64,000 bases of DNA, taken from positions 310,001-374,000 of the forward strand of contig NW_025401886.1 of NCBI RefSeq assembly GCF_020080835.1, in the 5' to 3' direction. The notes under the pieces are model-generated. The model did not search any database, was not told where the DNA came from, and saw only the letters and a program-made list of their open reading frames with translations. The stretch's first letter is position 1, and each line of letters opens with the position of its first letter. The DNA comes from Cotesia glomerata (lineage: Eukaryota; Arthropoda; Insecta; Hymenoptera; Braconidae). The position numbers and the translations under genes were made by a program. This document shows, piece after piece, positions 54,201 to 64,000 of the stretch.

Positions 54201-57064
54201 TCATCTAGTGTTAACTACCAGTGATGCAAGGGCACTGGGACTAATTGATGAAGAAGACTCAAGCAGGTCAAAATTATTACTTTGACGTACAATAGTGTTA
54301 CATGCATCAATCATTCTATATAATGGTGATGATGAAGTGAAATTATTTTTAATTTTTGGTGGATAGAAAGGCTGATCAGAGCGTAGTAATCTTTGAGGTA
54401 CTTGTATAGGTATAATTTCAAGGAATCTGGGACATTCTATATTATTAGACAGAATGCTCGTCATAATAAGTACAGAAGCACAGATCCTTCTTTCTTCCAA
54501 CGTTAAAAGATTTGTCTCTGCACACATGGCCAGGTAATCATTTCCCCTATCAGGATGAACTCCATATTTTTTAAATAAAAAGTATTTGACGAATTTTCTC
54601 TGGACTTTTTCAATGAGACTGATTTGCTTTTTATAAGTTGGTGACCACACTACAGATGCATATTCTAATCTTGATCTAACAAGTGATATATAAAGGGCTT
54701 TAACGGCATTCAGGTTCTTAAATTTTTTGGAAGACCGAATCACAAAACCGAGAATTTTAGTCGTTGAACGTACAAGATTTGTGTAATGATCATAGAAAGT
54801 TAACTGGTAGTCAAAAGTTATGCCTAGATCATTAACTGTTTGGACCCTATCTAAAGTCTTGCTGTCAATAGTGTAATCAAATAAAATTGAACAGTTAGAT
54901 TTGTGAAATGATATTATTTTACACTTAGTCTTGTTTAGAAAAAGTTTATTATCCATACACCAACTGGCAAATATATTCAGATTATATTGTAAGAATTCAC
55001 AATCATTGGAATTGCGTATGACATGATAGATCTTGGCATCATCAGCAAATAGATCAATGTAAACCGATAGCAAGAATCCAACGTCATTAATAAATATAAT
55101 AAACAATAACGGACCAAGATTAGATCCTTGCGGAACTCCAGACGTTGAATAGAATACATGAGATAGATAACCATTAAAAAGTACATAATTTTTTCTATTT
55201 GAGAGATATGATATCATTAAGTTGACTAGCTGTCCAGGGATGCCAAGATCTACTAATTTGTCAATAAGTATATGAATATCCACCTTATCAAAGGCTTCAG
55301 AGAAGTCCGTGTGTATAACATCAACCTGTTTCCCATTCGAAATATTATCTGAAATAAATTGAGTGTATGGAAGCAGATTCGTTACCACAGACCTTCTCTT
55401 CAGAAAGCCATGTTGTGAAGGTGTAATATATGGAGTAAAGTATGAAAGTAAATGTTCATATAAAATCATTTCAAAAATCCTAGCAAATGCAGGTATGATT
55501 GAGACAGGTCTGTAATTATCAATAAGTGACTTATCCCCGGATTTGTGAATTGGACATACTTTGGAAGTTTTCCACATGTCAGGAAAAATACCCTTAGTAA
55601 GACAGACATGGAAGATAATTTTTAGAGGTAGGATTAATGCACTGGAACAATCCTTTACTACTTTACAAGGGATACCATCTAGTCCCGATGACATTTTATT
55701 GGGAAGTTTATTTATACACCGCATTATATCAAGCTCAGTAGGTAACTCAATACCACCCAAAAGTACTCTGTTATTGACTGTAAGATAGGAGAACACATCA
55801 TCATCAAATTTTTCATATACACTACTGAAAAATTTGGCAAAAGAGTTAGCAATTATTTCAGAATCATCTACATAGATACCATCTAATAAAAAGCTACTGG
55901 GAAATTGACTGCAATTTTTTTTAGACTTAATATAATTCCAAAATGACTTGGGATCCGAAATTAGTTTATCCTCAGTACGTTTTATGTAATTATTATATGC
56001 TGATTTAATTTTTACTTTTAGAGTTTTTCTGAAATGCTTATATTGTTGAGAGTTGTTATAAGATTTATCCATATTAAGTTTACGACGAGATTGTTCTTTG
56101 GCCTTACAGTCATTAATGATGTCAGAGGTAAACCAAGGAGGATATTTGGATGGCCTGTATGTTAGATTAGTAATGCTAGGTATAGATTTAGAGAATGCCG
56201 AATCTAAACTATTGTAAAGATATTTACATTTTTCATTCGGAGAATGAAGATCGTGTAATGGTTCCCAACTTATAAGTTCAAGTTCCGATATAAGACGCAA
56301 TCTGTCCATTTTATGAAAATTATAATTACCTAGCGCCTTTTTCAGAGGGTATCTATTTCTTACCACGTTAGCAGAGACAAGTATCCTCAACGCCGGATGA
56401 TAAGTATCAAGTTTTACCACAGGCGATTGTTCCTCCACAACTAAGCAATCCACCGATGAAAACACTAAGTCAAGTATTCTACCATTGATGTTCAAAACAT
56501 CATTGAACTGATTTAAATTGTTTAGTAGGGAGAAATTAATGAGTATGTCAGCCTTCATATCCAGACCACCATTAAGAGAGTCAGAAAAATACGGAGAATT
56601 GAAATCACCCAAAAGTACCAGTGCTCCAGCATCCATGACAGGGTCAGACGAGAGAAGCTCAAGGATGTCAGAATAGATTTGTGCAGGCAGATCAGGTGGA
56701 ATATATATAGTCACTAAGTGAATTTTAAGACCATGATTAATGATTTGAATACCTACTATCTCAATCTGGAGAAATTCTTTAAGGATATTATTAAACTTTA
56801 AAGGTGCTACATTAAGAGAATTCCTGCAGGCAATTAGTACACCTCCACCCGACCTCCTGAACTCCTCCCGTCTATCACATCTAAAAACAGAATAATTATT
56901 ATTAAAAATTTCATTATCAAAAACACCAGATTTAAGCCATGTCTCAGAGAAAGCAAAAAGGTCATACTCAGCCATAAAACTTTTACTATAAATTTGATCC
57001 AGCTTAGAATTTAATCCCCTAACATTCTGATAGTATAATGTTAGGCCTGAAGATCTAAGGTTTA
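54201..57064 (-). CDS. Non-LTR ORF2: EEP endonuclease and reverse transcriptase, uninterrupted
   Basis: The first Met of the frame (56975) gives 924 residues, but the conserved EEP start lies upstream without a Met (LTLYYQNVRGLNSKLDQIY, about 57040-56985). The frame is open back to 57311, so the coding region must begin further 5'. Counting from 56975: endonuclease residues about 1-190 (FSETWLKSG, GGGVLIACRNSLN, VLLGDFNSPYF near 122, DTYHPALRI near 205); a linker; reverse transcriptase about 420-700 (LPNKMSSGLDGIPCKVVKD, YRPVSIIPAFARIFE, GVPQGSNLGPLLFIIFIND, LFADDAKIYH near 643); then thumb and C-terminal parts (RLEYASVVWSPTYKKQI). No RNase H. Length and domains match CR1/Jockey-group ORF2. 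No stop or frameshift seen, so it may have been competent recently. Confidence 0.9.
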
Positions 57065-57532
57065 GGCTGTTGTTATTCTCGGAGTCGACGCTGAAATAGT
57101 TCGACGATCCTGAACTATGGTCGGTTGACCATTTCGAGTGACAATCCTCAAATTCTTCTCCCCAGCTGCTGTCCTCTCCAGAAGTTGTTGACGGACTAGT
57201 TTCTGCTCCTTCCTCTGTAGTTCTGTGCGGTCTTGCACAATCGAAAGGTTTATCGGAAGTGTAGGAATTGATTTCTTCTTTTTCTCCAGAATTAGAGATG
57301 ATATGATCTGGTCAACAGAAATGTGGTTAACTAATGCAACCTTAATTGGTCTAGGCCGTAACAAGCTATTCGAGAATTTACCAATTCTGGAGCAGGATAA
57401 AAACCCAACATTATTTGCCAGACTGTTACAGATATTCTGCACTCGTTTCATATCATCTGTTAGTCGCTCCGACGAAGAATCTGAAGAAGATTCACTTAAT
57501 CCAAGGAATAAGACGTTATTTCTTCTGAGCAT
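57062..57532 (-). CDS. Non-LTR ORF1, C-terminal part only
   Basis: 156 codons reading VLFLGLSESSSDSSSERL and VQNICNSLANN, then RPRPIKVALVNHISVDQII and ITAAGEK-like RTAAGEKNLRIVTRNGQPT. This is the RNA-binding C-terminal half of CR1/Jockey-type ORF1. The apparent ATG at 57532 sits one base from the insertion boundary, so it is an internal codon of a truncated ORF rather than a natural start; the zinc finger and coiled coil of a full ORF1 (compare 6149-7120) are missing. It ends TAA at 57062-57064, overlapping the ORF2 reading frame in -1 phase for up to 250 nt. Confidence 0.75.
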   Translation of the reverse strand: MLRRNNVLFLGLSESSSDSSSERLTDDMKRVQNICNSLANNVGFLSCSRIGKFSNSLLRPRPIKVALVNHISVDQIISSLILEKKKKSIPTLPINLSIVQDRTELQRKEQKLVRQQLLERTAAGEKNLRIVTRNGQPTIVQDRRTISASTPRITTA

Positions 57533-57881
57533 AATTTATAATGGTAAAAATAAATTGATAATACTATTTATCATTATTATCATTGATATTGTTTTTAAAT
57601 TATTAGGTATTAAAGTATTAAATTCAAATTCACGACTATCACAACTACAAAAATGTAAAAATTTTTTTTAAATTTATGTGAAATTAAAAGCTTACAATTG
57701 ATAATTTAGTGTATCAATCTAAGCTAAAGAGTATTCGCGGCTTATTTATATAAAATTTTATTAATGCTGCTAGATATTGTACGAAAAGTGATACTTTAAT
57801 CCTTCAAACGAGTTATATTGAAACTTTATAACCATTCAATTTCCGCGGGAAAAATACAACTTTTGATTTGAAAATTTTTCT

Positions 57882-58335
57882 TAATATAAAATCCCTGGAA
57901 TTAATTATTAAACAACTTTCCATATGTATTTTTCTAAATGTATTTTCTTCTAATTCAATTGCATTTATTAACTAGAGTCAATACTTATAAGAGCTAGAAT
58001 TGTTTGATTTTGCTTTCTTCGGAAAAGTCAGCTGATCAAGATCTGAGTAATTCTGTTCGAGCAATGTACAGATACTACAACGTCTTGATGATTGTTGCCT
58101 GTAGGTGGCACTACTTGTTCATTGAGCGAAGTTTGAAACGATGATATTCCTTACATAATACGAATATTATTTATAAGTTTACGAATTGTGATCTTTACTA
58201 ACATCAATATGATAATGACACTAAATAATAAAAAAAATAATAATAATAAATATGATATTGAAAATAATTTTAATGGTCACACTGAATTGATGATAAATAT
58301 AATAGTAATGATGATATTTATTATTATTATTACTA
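57882..58335. repeat. Tandem unit C, 3' truncated
   Basis: Starts TAATATAAAATCCCTGG and follows units A and B through GTTGCCTGTAGGTGGCAC to AATGACACTAAATAATAA, then decays into ATT/TTA-rich sequence near 58335. Closer to unit B than A at several positions (TGAGTAATTCTG, TTCATTGAGCGAAG). Confidence 0.8.
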
Positions 58336-58392
58336 TTATTATTATGTGATTGAGCTCCAGATTATTTAATTTAAATCAATAATTCCTTTAAT

Positions 58393-58538
58393 TATCATTT
58401 TTAACTTCCCGCTAAGAAAATCGAAGATTTTCAAAAATCGGGAAGTTATTGTTTTCACCCTATTTTACGAAAATAGAGTTTTCATCGAATCTCGACGTTT
58501 TGAAGTCCATAGGAAGCTTCCCTGACTATTCCCGCGAT

Positions 58539-58575
<37 letters not shown>

Positions 58576-59265
58576 ATGTATTTAAACCTCTCGTAACTTT
58601 TGAACAGCTCGACCGATTTTATCGCGGTTGGTGCCATTTGAAAGGGCTTGACCAAACTTAGATTTTCAATACACTTTAGATCGATTCGGACCGGTAGATT
58701 TTGAGAAATCGCAAAAAAACTACAAAAAAAAATTTTTTCAAAGTGGTTTTTTTGGAATAACTTTTAAACGGCTCTACCGATCAATTTTAAAAACTAATCA
58801 GCTCTTAACATCAAAAAACCACATCGATCGCCGCCAGTTCAAATCGGTTAATTCGTTCGTGAGTTATCTTTGACGAAAGAAAACCGAAAAAAGCGTTTTT
58901 TCGGAATTACTCCGAATTTTTCCACTCTGTCAATATAAACTCAAACATTTTTTATGAAGCTTAAAAAACTGCGTCAAATGCCACCAACCGCGTGAAAATC
59001 GGTTCATTCATTCAAAAGTTATTGCGATTTGAAAATTAAAAAAATAGTGTTTTATCAAACTTCTATCAAACTTTTGAGCTCGAAGAGCTCAAAAGCATAC
59101 AAAAGCTATTTTTTTGAGCTCGGAGAGCTCAAAATAATATACAAATTGTATTTATGAGCTTGAAGAGCTCTAAAACGTCATAAGTGCAATTTCAAGCGTT
59201 TAGGTATAGAATTGGCGGGAAGTTGCAGGGATGGCCTTCAGGGTCAACCGTATTCCTAATTTTTT
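58393..59265 (-). repeat. GAGCTC repeat, full minus-strand copy with short GT tract
   Basis: Begins AACTTCCCGCTAAGAAAATC and ends TGGCGGGAAGTTGCAGGG, TCAACCGTATTCC. The (GT)n tract at about 58541-58574 is short and unoccupied. Three GAGCTC palindromes lie at 59076-59170. Confidence 0.85.
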
Positions 59266-59835
59266 TTTAATCAATTACACAATTTTTTTAATAAATTAGC
59301 GTTATCAGGCGTGCATTTTTGGATTTTTCAAACTTTTGTGTTTTATTTCTCAAATACCGGGTAGTTGATAAAATTATTTTCTTGTGTTTTTCAAAACATG
59401 AGATGCTATATTATAAATATACATATAATATAGACCAACTTAACGATTAAAAAAGTTTCACTTCTATTGTGACCTTATGCCTGTGAGGCTCACTCGTTTT
59501 TTTCTGAAATGTAAAGTTTCCAATGGATAATTTTATTACAATTCCTTCACTAATTAATCTAAAGGAACTTCGTTCCATCCGGGTGTCCCTTGACACCTCT
59601 CAAGTTCTTTTTTTAAATACACTGTACATAGAATCAAGGGTAGAAGGTTTACTAGATACAACATAGCACACTTATGTCTGTAAGTTACAAGTGTAATGTA
59701 GAGGCGAGCAAAAAATGACACTTAACAAAAAGATATGAAATCCGAACAAAAACAGTTTAACTGTAAAAAATTGCGCCAAGTCCACGTTCATAGAACTCAT
59801 CTCAATAACATTTGCACTTTACAAAAAAAATTAGG
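59266..59835. other. Non-coding stretch
   Basis: No coding signal. Contains a TTCCATCCGGGTGTCCC patch near 59573 of unknown origin. Confidence 0.4.
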
Positions 59836-60420
59836 CTCCCCAGTGAACACATGACTTCAATATGACGTCATTTATAAGTCATAGGAATGTCACAATATTT
59901 TACGTAAATATGACGTAAAATTGACCTGTCTTGTGATCCAATTATGATGTAAAAATATATGATATATTTTTGACATCATACTGATGTAAGTTTATTACTT
60001 CTCTATGATGTAACGGAAATGACTTAGATATTACGTACAACTGACATAATATATAAACTACAATATTACGTAACATTAATGCCATCATTGTATGTCATAA
60101 CGACGTAAGTTTAACATCATGCGTTTACATCAGTGACAAGTCACGGCTGTACGTAATCTTGACGTAAGTTTAACATCATGCGTTTACATCAGTGACAAGT
60201 CACGGTTGTACGTAATCTTGACGTAAGATTAATATCATGTGTTTACATCAGTGACAAGTCACGGTCTTACGTAATACCGATACCATCTGTGAGTCATTAT
60301 TTAACATCAATAATTTGTCACAATTGTACATAATACTGACGTAATTTGAAAGTCATTTTTTAAATCAGTGACAAACGATTATTTTCCATAATATTGATAA
60401 AATTTGGGGGATGTATTTTT
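59836..60420. repeat. TGACGTCA/TTACGTAA-word array with 59-bp tandem core
   Basis: Dozens of TGACGTAA, TTACGTAA, TGACGTCA and TGATGTAA variants in both orientations. At 60102-60278 a 59-bp unit (GACGTAAGTTTAACATCATG..., CAGTGACAAGTCACGG) is repeated three times, starting at 60102, 60161 and 60220. No ORF. Same architecture as the TGATCA- and TCATTATGA-word elements. Confidence 0.75.
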
Positions 60421-61268
60421 TTAATATTATCGATTGATCAAAATTTATCAAATATAAAACTTCTTTAACAAGATGTCTAATTTACAATTAATCGCTAAAT
60501 ATTAGTGAAAATTGGTTTAAAATTTAGTAAGAATCAGGAAGAGGTAAACAGCTGATTTAAGCTGGTACCTTGCAAATTTAAGTCCGCTCTTAATAACAAA
60601 AATTTATAATTTATAATATTAATGAATATATCTAACATATTAGCAAATAACATACAAAATATTTTTCATTTACGTTTTTAAGATAAAAACATACAAATTA
60701 AATACATGTGGGATATAAACTTTTTGTATCTTTGCTTGTATGTTTCCATACACTGCAGAAAAAAAATCTTGACTCAAAGGTAAATTTCTTTGGACCAAAA
60801 ATATATTAAAGATGACTGAAAATTTCGTGAATGAAGTCAAAATTTCTTGACACGAAAACACCTCTTGCTCCAATATAACTTCGGCCTCCGTCAAAATTTT
60901 CTTGGTGCAAGAAATACTTTTTTTTCGTTGCATATGTTTCTCACTTATATTTTTTCCATGAATTTAGGTACTTTTATCCATTGTAAAAATATTTTCGACT
61001 TCATTCAGTATAAATGATTTGGTGTGAAACTGATAACAAAATACCGAGTTCAATTTATGTGGCATGAACTCTAAATTTTTAAACCGTCAAGCGAGTAAAC
61101 ATATAATTTCTTATGATTTCGCGTCAAGAAATTAAATGTCAGTCATTTAAATATTGCACTATTACTTGAAAAATAATTTTCTGACATTAGTGCTGCTACT
61201 TATGAAACATTGTATTTGAAATAATTCAAACAGTTCCATGATTGTTATTGACGAGACTAATAGTATTT
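60421..61268. other. AT-rich non-coding stretch
   Basis: No supported gene. The minus-strand ORF at 60670-60933 includes SCTKKILTEAEV but has no recognisable domain; TTTCTTG/CAAGAAA words in both orientations around 60760-60930 suggest another small inverted-word repeat. Confidence 0.4.
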
Positions 61269-61270
61269 TA

Positions 61271-61456
61271 CACAGTAAAAAATTTTGCGTCATTGCGTCA
61301 AAAACTTTAGTGTTAAAAATTTTTGTGTTAAATATTTAACTTTTTAAGTGTAAATTTAACATTTATTGTGTTAAATCAACATAAAACAATGTTAAATATT
61401 TAACATAAAATTTTAACACAAAATTTTTGACACAATGACGCAAAATTTTTACTGTG
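61271..61456. mobile_element. 186-bp Tc1/mariner-like MITE, TA duplication
   Basis: CACAGTAAAAAATTTTGCGT at the left is mirrored by ACGCAAAATTTTTACTGTG at the right, flanked by TA on both sides (61269-61270 and 61457-61458). The arms continue with GTGTTAAA/TTTAACA words almost to the centre, so the whole element is a near-palindrome. Ends and TA target fit Tc1/mariner. Confidence 0.8.
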
Positions 61457-61964
61457 TACATCAAGTTTCATAATGTTGTTAGTATGTTAAATTAAAGAAA
61501 TTCAAATTTCGAAAAAAATTGAAATTAAAAAGAAATATAGATTAAAAATGGTATACTTAAAAGAGTTGAAATTAAAAAAAAAATCTAAATTTTGTAAATT
61601 GAAATTTTGAAGAAGAAAAATCCAAATGAAAAATACTAAATTTTCGGAAAAAATTAAATAAAAAAAAAATTCGAGTCTTGAGAAATCAATAAGTATTAAA
61701 AAATATTCAAATGACACGGATACATCGTTTACTCTGAAAAAATTTCACTTTGTGAAAGTTCTCTGTGTCCGCTTTTAGACGAAAATTTTTGAAAGTGTAA
61801 GATTCAATCAATTCTTATGAAAATTTATAAATTGTCTATTAATTACCACAAGTTTCACTAGAGAGCCTTTTATAAGAGTTTTTACAAAGTTTTATAGAAC
61901 TTTATAAAATTTCATGAGTTTAATATAATTTTATGAAATTGTATAAATTATTAGTAAAAAATTT
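61457..61964. other. AT-rich non-coding stretch
   Basis: No coding signal. TTTTATAGAACTTTATAAAA-type words recur at 61865-61945. Confidence 0.4.
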
Positions 61965-62132
61965 AAGCAAAACAAAGATACCAAACACCACCCAAATGAA
62001 GCAAATAGTTGTGAATACCTTAAGCATAGAATACAAAAATTACTAAATGAGACAGATTACCCTATTTTACCAAAAATACCTAAACTCCTAGGTAAAATCC
62101 CTGGTCAAGAAGTCTGTATTATCGACGAATAA
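61965..62132 (+). pseudogene. Non-LTR ORF1, last part
   Basis: An open frame without a Met ending in TAA at 62130-62132: NEANSCEYLKHRIQKLLNET, then YPILPKIPKLLGKIPGQEV. It lies 42 bp upstream of an ORF2 start in the same orientation, as the tail of a 5'-truncated ORF1 would. The reading is inference from position and protein-like composition. Confidence 0.5.
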
Positions 62133-62174
62133 CATAGTCTATGTGAAAACATTTGCATATTATTAGCTATTATT

Positions 62175-63640
62175 ATGTTCAATCAAATGGAAGATTTAAG
62201 TGAATGTGTAAATATAAACAATATTGAAAGTCAATATGACAGACTACAAGACTTGAATAAAAACTTATCACCAACTGACATGATTATACTACATCTAAAT
62301 GTCAGAGGCTTAAAATCTAATCACAACAACCTAGAAGTGTTTATTAGTAGATTGAGTGTTAAACCAGATGTCATTGTATGCACAGAAACGTGGAAGCTTG
62401 AATACCATAAGGTATTTAATATAGACAAGTATAGTATGTATTACAATAAAGGAAGTGTCAACAAAGCAGATGGAGTGGTTATATACGTGAAATCTACTCT
62501 GGAACACACCGTAGAAATCGAAGAAGCAGGATACTGCAAAATACTAGCAACGACTATTAAAAGTAAAAATAGTGCATATATTAAAATCTCCGGACTGTAC
62601 AGGAGTCATCATATAAATAAAGAAATTTTTAATAAAGATTTATATAACTATCTAGTCCTAAATACAAATATAAAACATCACTGTATTGTGGGAGATTTTA
62701 ATATAGACACACTTAAATCGGATACGAACTCTGATGTATTTCTAGCTAATCTTTTAGAAATGGGTTATATTCCTTTTTTCAGTAGCGTAACTAGACCCAG
62801 TATTAAAAGCGTGGAAGGTTCATGTATAGACAATATGTACGTCAGATCAAATCTAATGAAAATAAATTCATATACATATACAAATGTATTTACTGATCAC
62901 TATCCAATCTTAATTACATTTGACTGGACTAGTGAAAAAGAAAATACAAAAGACAAACCAAACTTAGATTTTAAAAAATTGACTATATTAAGTCAAAAAA
63001 TTGATTTGTCGAATATATTGAATATACAGGATCCAAACCAAGCCACTGAAATATTAATAAATAAAATACAAAATTTAATAAAACAAGCTTCTTTAAAACA
63101 AAAACAAAGAAACAAAAATAAGAAAAATATACCCAGAAAAAACTGGATCACTAAGGGAATTATTATATCTTGTAATACCAAAGAATTTCTGTTTAATTTA
63201 TGGAAATTAGATAAAGAAAATATAGTTATTAAAAATGAATATAAGCAGTATTGTAAAGTATTAAACAAAATAATAAAATCTGCCAAAGACATATACGAGA
63301 AAAATATTATTAATAACAGTTTACGGGATAGTAAAAAACTATGGCAATATATAAATAAAAAACTAGGTAGGAAGGTAAAAACTGAAAATAAAATCGATAG
63401 TTTACATTTAAATGATAGGATTGTATCTGCAACAGGGGACATTGCAGATGCATTACTTAATCATTTCAGTGAAGTAGGAATTAGATTAGCTAATGAATTA
63501 GGAATAGATAAAAACATTATAGACAATGCCTCCAATGGCATTGTACGAAACATTGAATCGATCTTTATACAACCTATAACTATAAATGAAATAATAAAGA
63601 CCATTAACGCGATGAAAGATAAAGCAGGTGGAAGAGATGA
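62175..63640 (+). pseudogene. Non-LTR ORF2, endonuclease and start of reverse transcriptase, cut by insertion
   Basis: The ATG at 62175 is followed by an open frame of about 489 codons. Residues about 35-260 form an EEP endonuclease: MIILHLNVRGLKSNHN, VIVCTETWKLEY, GVVIYVKSTLEH, HCIVGDFNIDTLKSD, SCIDNMYVRS and FTDHYPILITFDW. Then comes the usual Lys-rich linker (NWITKGIIISCN, KLWQYINKKLGRK) and the entry to the reverse transcriptase (INAMKDKAGGRD). At 63641 a TGATCA-word element begins and the frame ends in it at 63665. The family is CR1/Jockey-like but different from the element at 53914; the fragment at 26068-26531 may be of this family. Confidence 0.8.
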
Positions 63641-64000
63641 CCCGGGAAAAAATGATCAGACCTGATCAGACATGAACAGGCATGAGTCTTCAGGCCTGAT
63701 CAGACATGAAAAATGACCATGCCTGATCAGGCCTGATCAGACATGGTCAGGTCTGAAAGCCCATTGTTACTTTTAATAAATTGTTTTGTTCAATTTTATG
63801 AATATAGTATTTGATAGAGTCATATGCAATTCTCTATAATAAATAAAAATAAAAAAAAATGATTACATATAATTGTACGGCTGTATCACCAGCAGTCACC
63901 CATCCAACTACTGACCACGCTCAATGCTGTTTAACTTTGGTGATATCCGTGCGCCTTGAAGTTCCCGCCTGCTGTGCTGCTATCTTATGTGACAACAATT
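63641..64000. mobile_element. TGATCA-word element with 5S-like module, cut by window end
   Basis: CCCGGGAAAAAATGATCAGAC starts at 63641, immediately inside a retrotransposon ORF. The terminal words, the A/T segment (ATTGTTACTTTTAAT...GATAGAGTCATA) and the 5S-like block follow in the same order as at 7813-8124, with few differences. The word arrays expected next lie beyond the window. Confidence 0.8.
63880..63986 (-). pseudogene. 5S rRNA-like sequence, second copy
   Basis: Minus strand: AAAGTTAAACAGCATTGAGC, GGTCAGTAGTTGG and GATGGGTGAC, the same A-box, intermediate element and C-box series as at 8020-8124, with A instead of G in the A-box at one place. The two copies are clearly paralogous, including the missing bases near the 3' end. 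Confidence 0.65.

Larger units (their letters stand above)
53914..57533 (-). mobile_element. CR1/Jockey-like non-LTR retrotransposon, 5'-truncated, ATTTAT duplication
   Basis: The minus-strand element ends in a (TAAA)n tail at 53914-53930 preceded by a 3' UTR with TTGGCCTTCGGGCTGTTGAG. Comparison with unit A shows ATTTAT on both sides (53908-53913 and 57534-57539) and a single copy in the empty site. The 5' end falls within ORF1, so the copy is truncated. ORF2 is whole. Confidence 0.9.
53357..57881. repeat. Tandem unit B, carrying a MITE and a retrotransposon
   Basis: Homologous to units A and C. Removing the 134-bp MITE plus 3 bp (53464-53600) and the retrotransposon plus 6 bp (53914-57539) leaves about 762 bp, matching the period of unit A. 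The right part resumes at 57534 with ATTTATAATGGTAAAAAT. Confidence 0.85.

Noticed and set aside
54201..56975. Reading the first Met at 56975 as the true ORF2 start
   Set aside because: The conserved endonuclease start lies upstream in the same open frame, so this Met would give a truncated domain.
57225..57671. 148-aa plus-strand ORF
   Set aside because: Antisense to the ORF1 remnant and continuing into the tandem repeat unit; no domain features.
62993..63442. 149-aa minus-strand ORF rich in Phe/Leu, looking like membrane protein
   Set aside because: Antisense of the Lys/Asn-rich linker of the retrotransposon ORF2; Lys/Asn codons read backwards give Phe/Leu/Ile.

Overview
The window looks like repeat-dense, AT-rich nuclear DNA from an arthropod, most likely an insect. 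The evidence is spliced exons with GT/AG borders, insect-type non-LTR retrotransposons (R1 clade and CR1/Jockey-like), Zator-like, Kolobok-like and CACTA-like DNA transposons, and long CA/TA microsatellites. A parasitoid wasp or other hymenopteran would fit, but nothing here proves it. Only one piece of probable host coding sequence was found: a CAP/GAPR-1-like exon at 11574-11793 on the minus strand. Nearly everything else is mobile elements inserted into one another.

Layout. 1-2.5 kb: a 5S-like fragment at the edge, then a diverged two-copy 0.85-kb tandem repeat. 3.3-5.15 kb: a broken CACTA (Transposase_21/DUF4218) gene. 5.3-5.55 kb: two hairpins. 5.56-7.4 kb: an internally deleted minus-strand non-LTR element with a whole ORF1. 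7.8-9.3 kb: a terminal-inverted-repeat element made of short TGATCA/TGTTCATG words and carrying a 5S rRNA-like module; relatives lie at 26.5 kb and 63.6 kb. 11.6-11.8 kb: the host exon. 13.5-17.55 kb: an R1-clade element inside the CA tract of an abundant repeat, here called the GAGCTC repeat. 17.9-23.9 kb: a decayed DNA transposon with very long inverted arms, a broken DDE-type gene and nested repeats. 24.6-26.5 kb: a non-LTR relic split by a foldback element. 26.9-28.9 kb: a Ty3/gypsy remnant split by a 1-kb inverted-repeat element. 30-30.5 kb: a fragment of a repetitive protein family.

31.2-41.5 kb: a nearly full-length R1-clade element (ORF1 about 450 codons, ORF2 993 codons, one premature TGA in each), inserted in a GAGCTC repeat and itself split by a 3.65-kb Zator-like transposon with an AAA target duplication. 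41.5-44.5 kb: LTR-like, non-coding. 45.7-48.3 kb: a Kolobok-like transposon with TTAA duplications and an uninterrupted 507-aa transposase. 48.4-51.6 kb: two R1-clade elements head to tail across a CA tract, the second a miniature whose ORF joins the start of ORF1 to the end of ORF2. 52.6-58.3 kb: a tandem triplication of a roughly 0.76-kb unit; the middle unit carries a 134-bp Harbinger-like MITE and a 3.6-kb CR1/Jockey-like retrotransposon with a 924-codon ORF2. 58.4-64 kb: another GAGCTC repeat, a TGACGT-word array, a Tc1/mariner-like MITE, and a non-LTR element cut by a third TGATCA-word element.

How the parts relate: the GAGCTC repeat carries a CA microsatellite, R1-clade elements sit exactly in such tracts, and other transposons land in the R1 copies. 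Several paralogous empty sites inside the window let insertions be dated relative to each other and their target duplications be read directly.
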